Source: Mucilaginibacter rubeus
Lineage (GTDB): Bacteria > Bacteroidota > Bacteroidia > Sphingobacteriales > Sphingobacteriaceae
Direction: 5' to 3'
Length of the DNA: 64,000 nucleotides
Assembly: GCF_003286415.2 (NCBI RefSeq)
Contig: NZ_CP043450.1
Span: 7,006,001 to 7,070,000 of the forward strand
Position 1 is the first letter of the stretch, and every line of letters starts with the position of its first letter. The notes beneath the pieces were generated by a model. The model saw only the letters and a program-made list of their open reading frames with translations. It had not been told where the DNA came from and did no database searches. This document shows, piece after piece, positions 32,656-42,210 of the stretch. The position numbers and the translations under genes were made by a program.

Positions 32656-33246
32656 ATGCAGCAGGCGATAAGTTTAAAGGAAAGGATCATTTTGGGGATT
32701 GACCCGGGTACAGCTGTTATGGGTTACGGAATCCTTAAGGAAACCGGCCCTAAAATTGAATTGCTGGCCATGGGGGTAGTTAAAATGCCCACTACCGATG
32801 ATCACATGCTGAAGTTGCAGCGCATCTTTGAAAAAACTGTTGCACTTATTGATAATTACCACCCGGATTGCCTGGCTATCGAAGCCCCCTTTTATGGCAA
32901 AAACATTCAGGTAATGCTGAAGCTTGGTCGCGCTCAGGGCATGGCGATAGCAGCTGCCTTATCTCGCAATATCGAGATCACGGAATATGCTCCCCGTAAA
33001 ATAAAACAATCCATAACCGGTAACGGTAGTGCTACCAAAGAACAGGTAGCAGCCATGCTGCAAAGCCTGTTAAAGTTCAAAGAAACCCCTGATTTTCTGG
33101 ATGCTACCGATGGTTTGGCCGTTGCGGTTTGTCATTCGTTTCAGCGAATCCCTACCGGGTCGGGTTCGGGGAAGGCTGGTACTAAAAAGTCATATTCGGG
33201 CTGGGATACTTTTGTGAAGGATAATGCCAAGCGGGTTGTGAAATGA
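32656..33246 (+). CDS. ruvC: Crossover junction endodeoxyribonuclease RuvC
   Basis: A 196-residue RNase-H-fold nuclease that resolves Holliday junctions with RuvAB. The metal-binding acids are in LGIDPGTAVMGYG (Asp about 16), AIEAPFYGKN (Glu about 77) and DFLDATDGLAVAVCH (Asp about 150-153). The Lys/Gly-rich tail after residue 170 (SGSGKAGTKKS) is not conserved. No alternative start fits, so the ATG at 32656 stands, with the promoter directly against it. Confidence 0.96.
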   Translation: MQQAISLKERIILGIDPGTAVMGYGILKETGPKIELLAMGVVKMPTTDDHMLKLQRIFEKTVALIDNYHPDCLAIEAPFYGKNIQVMLKLGRAQGMAIAAALSRNIEITEYAPRKIKQSITGNGSATKEQVAAMLQSLLKFKETPDFLDATDGLAVAVCHSFQRIPTGSGSGKAGTKKSYSGWDTFVKDNAKRVVK

Positions 33247-33275
33247 GGTTATCTAATTGTTTTATAACAATTAAA

Positions 33276-33371
33276 GTCATGTTGAACTTGTTTCAACACC
33301 CCGTTTGCTAAGCCGCTTGCTAATCAAGTCGCCTTCTTATCTGTGGGGTGCTGAAACAAGTTGAGCATGAC
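33276..33371. repeat. Long inverted-repeat element, GTCAT type, copy 4
   Basis: Arms of 27 bp (33276-33302 and 33345-33371) with three mismatches. The left arm begins GTCATGTTGAACTTG. It lies between convergent ruvC and the GH3 gene. The arm sequence differs from copy 3 but the GTCAT ends are the same. Confidence 0.9.
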
Positions 33372-33387
33372 ACTGTGGATGTGAGCC

Positions 33388-35733
33388 TTACGGCTTCACC
33401 ACACTCTTCACATACTTATCCACACGGGCGTCTTTAATTACGCCTTTCCAGCTTAAGCCGAAACCGAAATCATACTTATTGCCTTGTTCATCAACATAGC
33501 ATTTCATATCATGTGGTACATCTTCAAACTGGGCTTCAACGGTTTTCATATCTATTGGCATTTGCAGCGGTAACAATGCCGATGGTTCAGCCTTGCCGGT
33601 CATGATATCAAGCGATGCCTGGCCTTGAACGCCAAAATCAACAATAATGGCGTTGGCATCTTTCTCAAATTCCGAAAATACCATCGGGTTGCTCATATTA
33701 ACAGATACAATAACCGGTTTGCCCTTCATTTTAGCATAAGTATCGGTAACCATAGCCAGATCGGTAATGTTGATCGCTGTGCTTGATTTGCCTTTGTAGG
33801 TACGGTTGGTAAATTTCTCCAACGGATCGCCACCTGCTATACTGGTTGCGCGGGCATCGGTAGCGGTGTATGAACCATATTGCAGGTTAACGGGTACATA
33901 ACCTGTTCCGCCGTTTTTAGCATCTACACTATTATAACCTCCGCCGCTGTTGGGGCTGGCTATAAATACCAGGGCATAATCGGCTTCATCCGGATTGTCT
34001 GTTACTTTGAAATACTTTTTAACAGTCTCCATGTTTACCGGGTACTCCAATTTTTCAGGAGTTTCCATCCCTAAGAAATTCCTGCCCGCCGGAGTGAATT
34101 TTTTAGGCACATACACTGTTTTACCGCTTTGCAAAGGCAAAATGTTAGCCTTGTTTTTCAGCATTACTATCGATTTAAGCTGCGCCTGGTAACCGGCATC
34201 CATAAACTCGGGTTTACCAACAGTTTGTTTAGAAACTTCAGGTTCCAGGTAAGGGTTTTCAAATAGTCCTGTCCTGAAAATATTACGCAACAACCTCACT
34301 GCCGACTGCTCAAACCTGGTCCGCATAAATGCTTCGCCATGCTCTTTTACACCAATCTGGTAAGCTTCGGTAACCGGAGCTACCTCGTTATTGCCACCAA
34401 ACTGATCAACACCGGCCATCAGCACTTTATAATGGCGCTGCGCTATGGAAAGTCCCTCAACGCCCCATGATTTGCCCGAAAGGAATGAATCAACCGTGGT
34501 TTCATCACCGGTTACCAGCCAGTCGGTACAAACCACACCATCGTATTTGTATTTTTTACGGAGCAGGTCATTAATGATATAGGCGTTATAGTTGTTGGCT
34601 ACGTTTTCGTGATTTTTAACGTCCTGGTTATAGGAGATGGTATAGTAAGGCATAACAGCGGCAGCCATACCGGTTTTACCGTTCAGTTTAAAAGCACCTT
34701 CGGTAAAAGGGATCAGATGTTGTTTAAAATTACTACCCGGATAAACCGCGTATTTACCATAAGCATAATGCGCATCGCGACCGCCTTCACCCGCGCCACC
34801 GCCCGGCCAATGTTTCACCATGGCGTTTACGCTGTTATAACCCCAGCCATTTTTAATTTCTTTTTCTGCAGCCGAAGTCTGGAAGCCGTCGATATAGGCA
34901 CGGGCCATATCGGCCGCCAATTGCGGATCTTCGCCAAAAGTACCGCTAACACGTGCCCAGCGCGGATCAGTCGCGATATCAACCTGCGGTGAAAGCGCTG
35001 TTGAAATACCCAAGGCCCTGTATTCCTGAGCTGCGATATGACCGAAGTTTTTAACCACTTCAGGGTCAAAGGTTGCCGCCAACCCAAGCGAGCCCGGCCA
35101 CATGGAAATAGCGCCCCCCGCGCCTGCATTATATTCGGCGGTGGCTACGGTGCCATGACGAGGATCGGAACTGTTATTGTTAGGAATACCCAGGCCCAGG
35201 CCTTCCACAAATGCCTGCGCATTGTTGTTCCATTGTGCTGCTATTTCCGGGCTTTGTACCGATGTTACCAGTACATGCCTCACATTATCCTTTGCTAAAA
35301 ACTGTTTCTGCTGATCGGATAGGTCAGATGCTTTAGCGCCGCTCTCGGCAAAAACTTTATTATTGTAAGTACCTGCGAATGGTCCGCCTGCCGCCGCCGG
35401 GATAGGCTGGTGACGGCTGTACAACATCAGCCCGGCTATTTGTTCCACGCTCATTTTTGAGGCAAGGTCTTTGGCCCGTTCATCAACCGGCAGGCGCCAG
35501 TCTTCATATTTATCCAGCTTTCCGTTCTTGTTCAGGTCTTTAAAAGCGAAGCCATCAACAGTTAATATTTTTACGCCGGATGTGCTGGAATAGCCCAGGT
35601 TTTGACCTCCGGTATTGGTAACAAAAGCAATATCACCTGCTTTTCTTTCTGTCCATTTGTTTTGTGCGATAGCTGCAGTTGCGGGCAACAAGGCCAGCAG
35701 GGTTATCAGTTTAATTGGTTTGGCCATGATCAT
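33388..35733 (-). CDS. Glycoside hydrolase family 3, with EF-hand-like loop
   Basis: A 781-residue secreted GH3 enzyme, likely a beta-glucosidase or xylosidase. A signal peptide (1-24, cut near AIAQ) is followed by a 12-residue EF-hand-like loop at 66-77 (DLNKNGKLDKYE) that probably binds calcium. The TIM-barrel domain has KHWPGGGAGEGGRDAHY, and the catalytic nucleophile Asp at about 402 lies in VCTDWLVTG. The C-terminal alpha/beta sandwich domain runs from about 510. The acid/base residue is not placed. The start could be ATG at 35727. A terminator separates it from the upstream GH3 gene, so it may have its own promoter. Confidence 0.93.
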   Translation of the reverse strand: MIMAKPIKLITLLALLPATAAIAQNKWTERKAGDIAFVTNTGGQNLGYSSTSGVKILTVDGFAFKDLNKNGKLDKYEDWRLPVDERAKDLASKMSVEQIAGLMLYSRHQPIPAAAGGPFAGTYNNKVFAESGAKASDLSDQQKQFLAKDNVRHVLVTSVQSPEIAAQWNNNAQAFVEGLGLGIPNNNSSDPRHGTVATAEYNAGAGGAISMWPGSLGLAATFDPEVVKNFGHIAAQEYRALGISTALSPQVDIATDPRWARVSGTFGEDPQLAADMARAYIDGFQTSAAEKEIKNGWGYNSVNAMVKHWPGGGAGEGGRDAHYAYGKYAVYPGSNFKQHLIPFTEGAFKLNGKTGMAAAVMPYYTISYNQDVKNHENVANNYNAYIINDLLRKKYKYDGVVCTDWLVTGDETTVDSFLSGKSWGVEGLSIAQRHYKVLMAGVDQFGGNNEVAPVTEAYQIGVKEHGEAFMRTRFEQSAVRLLRNIFRTGLFENPYLEPEVSKQTVGKPEFMDAGYQAQLKSIVMLKNKANILPLQSGKTVYVPKKFTPAGRNFLGMETPEKLEYPVNMETVKKYFKVTDNPDEADYALVFIASPNSGGGYNSVDAKNGGTGYVPVNLQYGSYTATDARATSIAGGDPLEKFTNRTYKGKSSTAINITDLAMVTDTYAKMKGKPVIVSVNMSNPMVFSEFEKDANAIIVDFGVQGQASLDIMTGKAEPSALLPLQMPIDMKTVEAQFEDVPHDMKCYVDEQGNKYDFGFGLSWKGVIKDARVDKYVKSVVKP

Positions 35734-35757
35734 TCATGATTCAGGTTAAAGAAAAAA

Positions 35758-35783
35758 GCCCCTGCAAAAAATATTGCAGAGGC
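35758..35783 (-). terminator. Terminator between the two GH3 genes
   Basis: GCCCCTGCAA (35758-35767) pairs with TTGCAGAGGC (35774-35783), one mismatch. Read on the minus strand it is followed by TTTTTTCTTT. It ends the transcript of the upstream GH3 gene. Confidence 0.75.
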
Positions 35784-35793
35784 CGGGTTGGTT

Positions 35794-38178
35794 TTACTTT
35801 AGTTTTAGTTCGTTTATGGTTTGTTGAGGCACCAGTGCCTTGTTTACTTTTTCAACAGTGATATCTTTAGCCAGGCTAAAAGACGCGGTTTCTTCTATTT
35901 TGCGTGATGATGAACCTATTTTCACTTTGTAGCTTCCTTCGTCGGCTATCCAGGCTTCCCTATCGGTATAAAACGATGCCAGATCTGATGCCTTGATGGT
36001 AAATGTTAATGTTTGCGATTGACCAGGAGCCAGCAGCTTTGTTTTGCCAAATGCTTTCAACTCATCCTCAGGTTTATCCAGGTCTTTTTTAGGCGCTGCA
36101 AGATATAACTGCACAACCTCTTTACCTGCTACATCGCCGGTATTTTTAACAGTTATGGTTGCGGTAATCAAGTTTTTGAAAACCTTTGAGCTTAGCTTCA
36201 GATCGCTGAATTTAAAGTTGGTGTATGACAAGCCATAACCAAACTCATAAGCCGGGGTAACTTTAGCGGCATCGTAATAACGATATCCTACATAAATCCC
36301 TTCCTCATAAATAACCTGGGTAGGCTTACCTTCGGGAGTGCCGGGAAAGTTATTTGCAGATGGCACGTCTTTATAATCGGCAGGGAAAGTGGTTGCCAGT
36401 TTACCAGATGGGTTTACTTTGCCGCTCAATACATCGGCAATAGCATTACCGGCTTCCAAACCAGGCTGCCAGGCCAGCAAAACACCATCAACCTTATCGC
36501 GCCAGGCAGTAACATCAACCACACCACCTATGTTAAGCACAACAATTACCTTTTTGCCTTTGGCATGGAAAGCATTGGCAACACTGTTGATCAACCCTTT
36601 TTCGGCATCATTTAAATAATAGTCACTTTCCAGTTTGCGGTCGGCACCTTCGCCCGCGTTACGGCCAATGGTGATCAGTGCTTCATCTGCTCCATTGGCT
36701 TCTTCGGCAACAATGGTGTTCACATCCATTTCGGGAATAGGGGCCGGATGATCGAAAAAGTTTTTAGGTTTTGGCTGTTTGGCCTTCATATCAGTAAGAT
36801 ACGCTTTATAATTATTGGAAAGCGTTTCCTGCAGTTTAAAATTAGCATTGGCCAAACCCTGCATTAACGAAATGGTGTAAGCCTTGTTCACGTCGCCACT
36901 GCCGGTACCGCCGGCAATAATATCATAAGAAGTATTGCCGAATACAGCTATCCTTTTGCCTGCGCCAAATGGTAATGCATGATCTTCATTTTTTAAAAGC
37001 ACCATACCCTGCGCGGCTGCCTCACGTGCTACAGCAGCATGCGCGGTCAAGTCAGGGGCATCAGAGTATTTATATTTTTTGAAGGTAGGCGATTGAACTA
37101 TCACATTCAGGATACGCTCCACATTGGCATCAAGCTGCTGGGCGCTTAGTGTACCATCTTTAACTGCGGCAACTATAGCTTCAGATTGGGTTGGGTTTCC
37201 CGGCATCAACAAGTCGTTACCGGCTTTCATTTGGGCAACGGCATCCTTTCCGCCAAACCAATCGGTCATAACGAAACCTTTAAAACCCCATTCTTTTTTA
37301 AGGATGGTGGTAAGCAGGTCGCGCCTTTCGGAGGTAAAAGTGCCATTCAGTTTGTTGTATGATGACATCACCGTCCAAGGCTGTGCTTTTTTAACCGCTA
37401 TCTCGAAACCACGTAAATACAGTTCGCGCATGGCTCGCTCGCTTACTATGGTATTGATAGAGTTACGGTTGGTTTCCTGGTTATTCGCGGCATAATGCTT
37501 AATGGAAGTTCCTACTCCGTTTGATTCGATACCATTTACAATGGCCGCGGTCATGCTGCCGGCCACCAGGGGATCTTCAGAATAATATTCAAAATTACGA
37601 CCGCCAAGCGGGTTACGATGAATGTTCATGCCCGGTGCAAGTAAAATATCCACACCGTATTCGCGCACCTCGTTACCAAAAGCAACGCCTATTTTGTTAA
37701 CAAGCTGCGTATCCCAGGTTGAGGCCAGCAATGTAGCTACAGGGAAGGCCGTAGCATAATAAGTTTTTGATTTATCGCCATTGCGGATAGGCTCGATCCT
37801 TAAACCGGCAGGCCCATCGGATACCGTGATAGACGGAATCCCTAAACGGGCAATGGCATGGGTACGACCGGCGGCTCCAGGAACTTTTTCGGGAATATTA
37901 TAAGCGTCGGGGTCAGACGGAGGTAATTTAAAGCCGCCAATATCTATCGGCTCGTTCTTTTTATCTTTAGATGGTGGGGGCACTCCGGGCATTTTAAAAC
38001 CCATCCCCACAACCAGTTTCGATTTTTCTTCGAGTGTCATGGCCGCGACAATCTGTTTGATGTTAGTCGCGCTTAGTTGCGGTGCCGGGGCTTTACTTTG
38101 GGCCTGTACTGCCTGATGGATGCCACCGGCAAGCAAAACACCTGCCCAAGCAACGTGTAATTTGTAGCTCATTCTCAT
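35794..38178 (-). CDS. Glycoside hydrolase family 3, BglX-like
   Basis: A 794-residue secreted GH3 beta-glucosidase-type enzyme with a signal peptide (MSYKLHVAWAGVLLAGGIHQ, cut near VQAQ). The TIM barrel has VSDGPAGLRIEP (about 121-132), IKHYAANNQE, and the nucleophile Asp at about 305 in FVMTDWFGG. The alpha/beta sandwich domain follows from about 400. A fibronectin III-like C-terminal domain (about 675-760, VKNTGDVAGKEVVQLYL) completes the BglX layout. It is paired with a second GH3 gene downstream. No SusC/SusD genes are nearby, so this is not a classical polysaccharide utilisation locus. Confidence 0.95.
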   Translation of the reverse strand: MRMSYKLHVAWAGVLLAGGIHQAVQAQSKAPAPQLSATNIKQIVAAMTLEEKSKLVVGMGFKMPGVPPPSKDKKNEPIDIGGFKLPPSDPDAYNIPEKVPGAAGRTHAIARLGIPSITVSDGPAGLRIEPIRNGDKSKTYYATAFPVATLLASTWDTQLVNKIGVAFGNEVREYGVDILLAPGMNIHRNPLGGRNFEYYSEDPLVAGSMTAAIVNGIESNGVGTSIKHYAANNQETNRNSINTIVSERAMRELYLRGFEIAVKKAQPWTVMSSYNKLNGTFTSERRDLLTTILKKEWGFKGFVMTDWFGGKDAVAQMKAGNDLLMPGNPTQSEAIVAAVKDGTLSAQQLDANVERILNVIVQSPTFKKYKYSDAPDLTAHAAVAREAAAQGMVLLKNEDHALPFGAGKRIAVFGNTSYDIIAGGTGSGDVNKAYTISLMQGLANANFKLQETLSNNYKAYLTDMKAKQPKPKNFFDHPAPIPEMDVNTIVAEEANGADEALITIGRNAGEGADRKLESDYYLNDAEKGLINSVANAFHAKGKKVIVVLNIGGVVDVTAWRDKVDGVLLAWQPGLEAGNAIADVLSGKVNPSGKLATTFPADYKDVPSANNFPGTPEGKPTQVIYEEGIYVGYRYYDAAKVTPAYEFGYGLSYTNFKFSDLKLSSKVFKNLITATITVKNTGDVAGKEVVQLYLAAPKKDLDKPEDELKAFGKTKLLAPGQSQTLTFTIKASDLASFYTDREAWIADEGSYKVKIGSSSRKIEETASFSLAKDITVEKVNKALVPQQTINELKLK

Positions 38179-38355
38179 GTTTAAAAATTAAATAGGTTAA
38201 AGGGGCTAATTGGTAATAACGACAATTTGGTTATGTTCTTTGTGTCATTATTACACAATAGTAAAAATTAAGTTTTACAATAGCAAGTTTTATCGATGAA
38301 TGAGTGAAGAATGTGGATGGGAAAGGGAAATGGGATGATGGAGAATCTTTTAATC

Positions 38356-38504
38356 GTCATTGCGAGGCACGAAGCAATCGCGAACTATATAGGGCGGACT
38401 TGCATAGCCCCTCTGTCTATTGGGGATTATTAATAATTATAATTTGTTTTTTATAGGTATTAATGAGCTCCCTTCGGTCGGTTGTCTTCGTGCCTCGCAA
38501 TGAC
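38356..38504. repeat. Long inverted-repeat element, GTCAT type, copy 5
   Basis: Perfect 19-bp arms (38356-38374 and 38486-38504), beginning GTCATTGCGAGGCACGAAG, enclose 111 bp. It lies in the 371-bp gap between recO and the GH3 gene, which are co-directional. The remainder of the gap shows nothing I can name. Confidence 0.92.
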
Positions 38505-38549
38505 GCTTGTTTAATGGTAAGCGAATTTAATGCTAAGCGCATCAACGTC

Positions 38550-39275
38550 CTACGCTAACACTTCTTCCAGCACATCGGCCGATTTGATATTACCAAAGCC
38601 CTCAATGTGCATGGCATAATATTCAAGCAGCTTTTGAACCAGGTAGCGGCGTTCATCATTACTTAGCTTAAGCTGGTTCATGTCTTCAAAGCCCGTTTGC
38701 AGCACTAATGCAAAATTCCGGGTGTGCGGGGGCGAGAGGTAGGAGATACTTTCGGGCTTGTAACGGGTGAATTGTCCGTTTTTGATGTCGAAATAATCGG
38801 CCTCGTCGGCCATGTAACGGTCGGGGTAAAAGCCGAGATAACGGCTTAGGCGGGTTAAAAATACCAAGTGAAAGTTGGCCACGCTTTCGGTTTGATGATC
38901 GAGCCATTCAATGGCGCTGAAAATAAAATCGAACAGGTTTTCATCCGGCGATTGCTGCTTGATGGCTTTATACAGCACCTCGTTCAAAAATATGGCAATG
39001 CAGCTTTTAATTACATCGTAAGGAATAGTAAGCAGCACTGGCGCGTTTTTAAGCTCGGAGATGCGCTGCACACTGCCGGTATTTTTGTGGTAAACTACCA
39101 GATCCAGCAGGTGCAGGGGCTGCAGCATATTCCGGCCGATCTTAGCTTTTGGCTTTTTAGCGCCGTTGATGATGTATGATTGTAAGCCAAATTTTTCGGT
39201 AAAGATCTGGACAATCACGCTGCTTTCGCCGTAATCGGTAGCCCTGAATATAATGCCACGGGTTTTATGCAGCAT
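38550..39275 (-). CDS. recO: DNA repair protein RecO
   Basis: A 241-residue protein of RecFOR-type recombinational repair that loads RecA on SSB-coated DNA. The OB-fold N-domain begins MLHKTRGIIFRATDYGESSV. The helical C-domain follows (AIFLNEVLYKAIKQQ, LTRLSRYLGFYPD). No zinc Cys cluster is present, as usual in Bacteroidota. The start overlaps the end of the upstream dgkA-type gene by 11 bp, so both form one operon. The downstream gap holds an inverted-repeat element. Confidence 0.94.
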   Translation of the reverse strand: MLHKTRGIIFRATDYGESSVIVQIFTEKFGLQSYIINGAKKPKAKIGRNMLQPLHLLDLVVYHKNTGSVQRISELKNAPVLLTIPYDVIKSCIAIFLNEVLYKAIKQQSPDENLFDFIFSAIEWLDHQTESVANFHLVFLTRLSRYLGFYPDRYMADEADYFDIKNGQFTRYKPESISYLSPPHTRNFALVLQTGFEDMNQLKLSNDERRYLVQKLLEYYAMHIEGFGNIKSADVLEEVLA

Positions 39276-39636
39276 GGCTTCCTAAGGCTAAAATGATCTT
39301 CGGTAAAAAAATGATGGCCCCTGTTATCAGCGCGAATAAAGCTGCTATAACAACGGCACCGGCAGCTACATCTTTTACGCGACCGGCTTTCTCATTGTAT
39401 GTCGGCGAAACAAGATCGGTCAACGTTTCGAGCGAGGTGTTAAGTAATTCGGCAATAAGCACAATGGCTATGCTGATCATGAGCCAAAGCCATTCGGCAG
39501 TTGAGATCCGGAACAGGAAACCCAGGATTATGGCTATAGTACCGGCGACCAAATGAAACCTGAAATTAGGTTGAGTATGAGCCGCGTATCCTAAACCCTT
39601 AAACGCGAATCCAAAACTGCGTATCAACCTTTTCAT
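39265..39636 (-). CDS. Diacylglycerol kinase/undecaprenol kinase family protein
   Basis: A 123-residue inner-membrane protein with three transmembrane helices (about 30-45, 48-68 and 93-115). It carries the family signatures AELLNTSLETLTDLVS and GRVKDVAAGAVV. Members phosphorylate diacylglycerol or, in the Gram-positive branch with a similar KDxAAGAV motif, undecaprenol. The ATG at 39636 is used: a TTG at 39642 lies inside the -7 element (39640-39647). Only 3 nt separate that element from the ATG. It is co-transcribed with recO. Confidence 0.9.
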   Translation of the reverse strand: MKRLIRSFGFAFKGLGYAAHTQPNFRFHLVAGTIAIILGFLFRISTAEWLWLMISIAIVLIAELLNTSLETLTDLVSPTYNEKAGRVKDVAAGAVVIAALFALITGAIIFLPKIILALGSHAA

Positions 39637-39639
39637 GCC

Positions 39640-39647
39640 CAAAAATA
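39640..39647 (-). promoter_or_regulatory. dgkA-recO -7 element
   Basis: Minus-strand TATTTTTG, 3 nt before the ATG. It fixes the start codon and predicts a leaderless mRNA. Confidence 0.55.
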
Positions 39648-39755
39648 CAAAGTTTAGCTATAAATGCAGCCAGGTGTATGATGGGCCCTGTAAACTGCCC
39701 GTTAACTCTTTGTCACATTATCACTATCACTAATAGGGAGATAACGCATTTTTTG

Positions 39756-39763
39756 TAGTTTTG
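39756..39763 (+). promoter_or_regulatory. -7 element of the RND transporter gene
   Basis: TAGTTTTG followed by CGCC matches TAnnTTTG; the ATG is 28 nt on. No TTG lies at the expected upstream distance. Confidence 0.5.
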
Positions 39764-39791
39764 CGCCTCTCTCTTACATATCACGTTAATA

Positions 39792-42131
39792 ATGTTCTGG
39801 AAACATATAGCTTCTGCACTTCTTAAAAACAGGCTCATAATTTTTATTTGCGTTTTGGCGCTAAGCGCCTTTATGGGCTACGAAGCTTCAAAAGTAAAGA
39901 TCACTTTTAACGGTGGTAAGGTACTTCCGGTTACCGATTCGGCTTTTATCCGTTATGCCGAGTTTAAGAAAACTTTCGGGCAGGACGCCTCATCGATGGT
40001 TATCGGTATTAAGTCGCCTAATATTTTTGATAAGGATGTTTTTAACGACTGGTACCAGATTGGCGAACAACTGAAGAAAGTAAAAGGGATTAAAGCAGTG
40101 ATCTCAGCTGCAAACATCTATAACCTGCAAAAGGATACCCTTCAGCATAAATTTGTATTAAAGCCATTGGTTACCGGTCCGCTGCAAACCACCGCGGCTG
40201 TTGATAGCGTAAAGGAACAGCTTACATCCATGCCTTTTTACAAGGGACTGATTGTTAGTAACGATGGGCAAAGCACCCTGATGGCAATTACTTTTGATGA
40301 TAAAATTATCAATACGCCATTCCGCGTACCTATTATTAAAAAGATTAATCAGCTTGGGCAGGCGTTTGAAAAGAAGCATAATATCACGGTACATTACTCG
40401 GGCCTGCCGCTTATCCGTACCGTGGTTGGCGACCTGGTAGCACACGAATTTTTATTGTTCCTGAGTCTTTCTGTAATCATCACAGCGCTCATTCTGCTGC
40501 TGTTTTTCCGTTCGGTATTCCCGGTTATTTTCCCGGTACTGATTGTGATATTGGGTGTGATATTCAGTCTGGGCGTGTTACAGATGATGCACTATGAAAT
40601 GACGCTGTTAACCGGTATTATCCCGCCGCTTATTGTGGTAATCGGGATCCCGAATTGTGTATTTATCCTCAATAAATATTTTCATGAGTATGGCATCAGC
40701 CATAATAAAATGGCAGCTTTAGAAGTAGCTGTTGAGCGTGCGGGTATTACTACCTTTATAGCCAACGTTACTACAGCCATAGGTTTTGGTGTGTTATGCT
40801 TCACCAACAGCGAACTGCTTACCCAGTTTGGCCTTATAGCCTCAATAGGCATCATGGGCACTTTTGCATTGAGCCTTATTTTAGTGCCTATTATCTTCAG
40901 CTTTCTGCCTGCGCCAAAGGCAAGCCAAACAGGTATAAAAGACAGCAAATTGATGGACGGCCTGCTGGCCACTTTAGATAAACTGGTGCATACCAGACGT
41001 AAAACCATTTATTTAACTACCGCTATATTAGTCGTTATTGCCATTGTTGGGATGGTCAGGATCAATATCAACGGTTATGTAGTGGATGACCTGCCCCAAA
41101 GCAATAATACCCTGCATGATCTTAAATTTTTTGAATCTAATTTTAACGGAGTTTTGCCGCTGGAGGTTAGTATCGATACCAAGCGCAAAAACGGGGTTAT
41201 GAACCTGGCGACTATCCGCAAGGTAGAAAAGCTGGAAAAACTAATCTCTTCTTATCCCGAATTCAGTCGTTCAGTATCACTGATCCAGGTGTTGAAATTC
41301 AGTACCCAGGCATTTTATGGCGGTAACCCTGAGTATTACCGTTTGCCCGATGGGTTGGAGCAAAATTTTATCCTTAACTATGCCGGAAACTCGGGCAAAG
41401 GAACAAGCGGCCTGCTGAAAACCTATCTTGACAGCACGCACCGTGTAACCCGCGTTACTTTTGAAATGGTTGACGCCGGTTCAAAAAAAATGAATACCGT
41501 ACTGGCCGAATTACAGCCACGTATCGATTCTATTTTTAATCCAAAGAAATACCATGTTGAGCTTACCGGCTCGAGCATCATATTTATAAAGGGTACCAAC
41601 TATTTGTTGAAAAACCTTTACGAAAGCCTGGCCTGGGCTATTGTACTTATCGCTGGCGTTATGTGGATCCTTTTCCGCGGCATAAAAATGATTGCCATAT
41701 CATTGGTACCCAACATCATTCCGCTGGTGATAACTGCTGGTATTATGGGCTTTTTTGGTATCCCGCTTAAACCGTCAACCATATTGATTTTCAGTATAGC
41801 GATGGGGATCTCATCCGACCAAACCATTTATTTCATTACCCGTTACAGGCACGAGCTGCGCTACAGCAAAAAAGGTATCTCGAAAATAGTTTCGGACACC
41901 ATCCGTGAAACCGGGGTGAGCATGATCTTTATTGCTACGGTACTGTTTTTCGGTTTCGGCATCTTCGCGATATCAAAATTTGGCGGTACAGTTGCATTAG
42001 GCGTATTACTTTCCATTACCCTGCTGGTAGCCATGATCAGCAACCTGACTTTGCTACCTGCGTTTTTACTTTCGCTTGAAGGCGGAGTTGACCGGGACAA
42101 GATCAAAGGCCCAGATATTGATGAAGCCTGA
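39792..42131 (+). CDS. RND/MMPL family exporter
   Basis: A 779-residue inner-membrane protein with two repeats of one helix, a large periplasmic loop (about 30-215 and 415-615), and five helices. The helices of the first half contain a sterol-sensing-like block (VIITALILLLFFRSVFP, GVIFSLGVLQMMHY); the second has VLIAGVMWILFRGIK and IAMGISSDQTIYFITRY with an acidic residue in the proton-relay helix. The size and layout fit the HAE3/MMPL branch, which exports lipids and hopanoids rather than drugs. The substrate is not readable. The promoter element is at 39756-39763. Confidence 0.92.
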   Translation: MFWKHIASALLKNRLIIFICVLALSAFMGYEASKVKITFNGGKVLPVTDSAFIRYAEFKKTFGQDASSMVIGIKSPNIFDKDVFNDWYQIGEQLKKVKGIKAVISAANIYNLQKDTLQHKFVLKPLVTGPLQTTAAVDSVKEQLTSMPFYKGLIVSNDGQSTLMAITFDDKIINTPFRVPIIKKINQLGQAFEKKHNITVHYSGLPLIRTVVGDLVAHEFLLFLSLSVIITALILLLFFRSVFPVIFPVLIVILGVIFSLGVLQMMHYEMTLLTGIIPPLIVVIGIPNCVFILNKYFHEYGISHNKMAALEVAVERAGITTFIANVTTAIGFGVLCFTNSELLTQFGLIASIGIMGTFALSLILVPIIFSFLPAPKASQTGIKDSKLMDGLLATLDKLVHTRRKTIYLTTAILVVIAIVGMVRININGYVVDDLPQSNNTLHDLKFFESNFNGVLPLEVSIDTKRKNGVMNLATIRKVEKLEKLISSYPEFSRSVSLIQVLKFSTQAFYGGNPEYYRLPDGLEQNFILNYAGNSGKGTSGLLKTYLDSTHRVTRVTFEMVDAGSKKMNTVLAELQPRIDSIFNPKKYHVELTGSSIIFIKGTNYLLKNLYESLAWAIVLIAGVMWILFRGIKMIAISLVPNIIPLVITAGIMGFFGIPLKPSTILIFSIAMGISSDQTIYFITRYRHELRYSKKGISKIVSDTIRETGVSMIFIATVLFFGFGIFAISKFGGTVALGVLLSITLLVAMISNLTLLPAFLLSLEGGVDRDKIKGPDIDEA

Positions 42132-42196
42132 TAGAGGAGATTAAAGCCGAAAGCTAAAGGCTGAAAGCTTTTTGAGCAAGAAGCATCGTGCTAACT

Positions 42197-42210
42197 CCCC
42201 CTTTAGGGGG
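42197..42210. terminator. Short GC hairpin between convergent genes
   Basis: CCCCC (42197-42201) pairs with GGGGG (42206-42210) around TTTA, six pairs if T-A is counted. A run AAAGC..GCTTTTT lies just upstream. It could terminate the RND and MG2 genes in both directions, or be a fragment of the CCCCTTTAGGGG type repeat. Confidence 0.45.
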
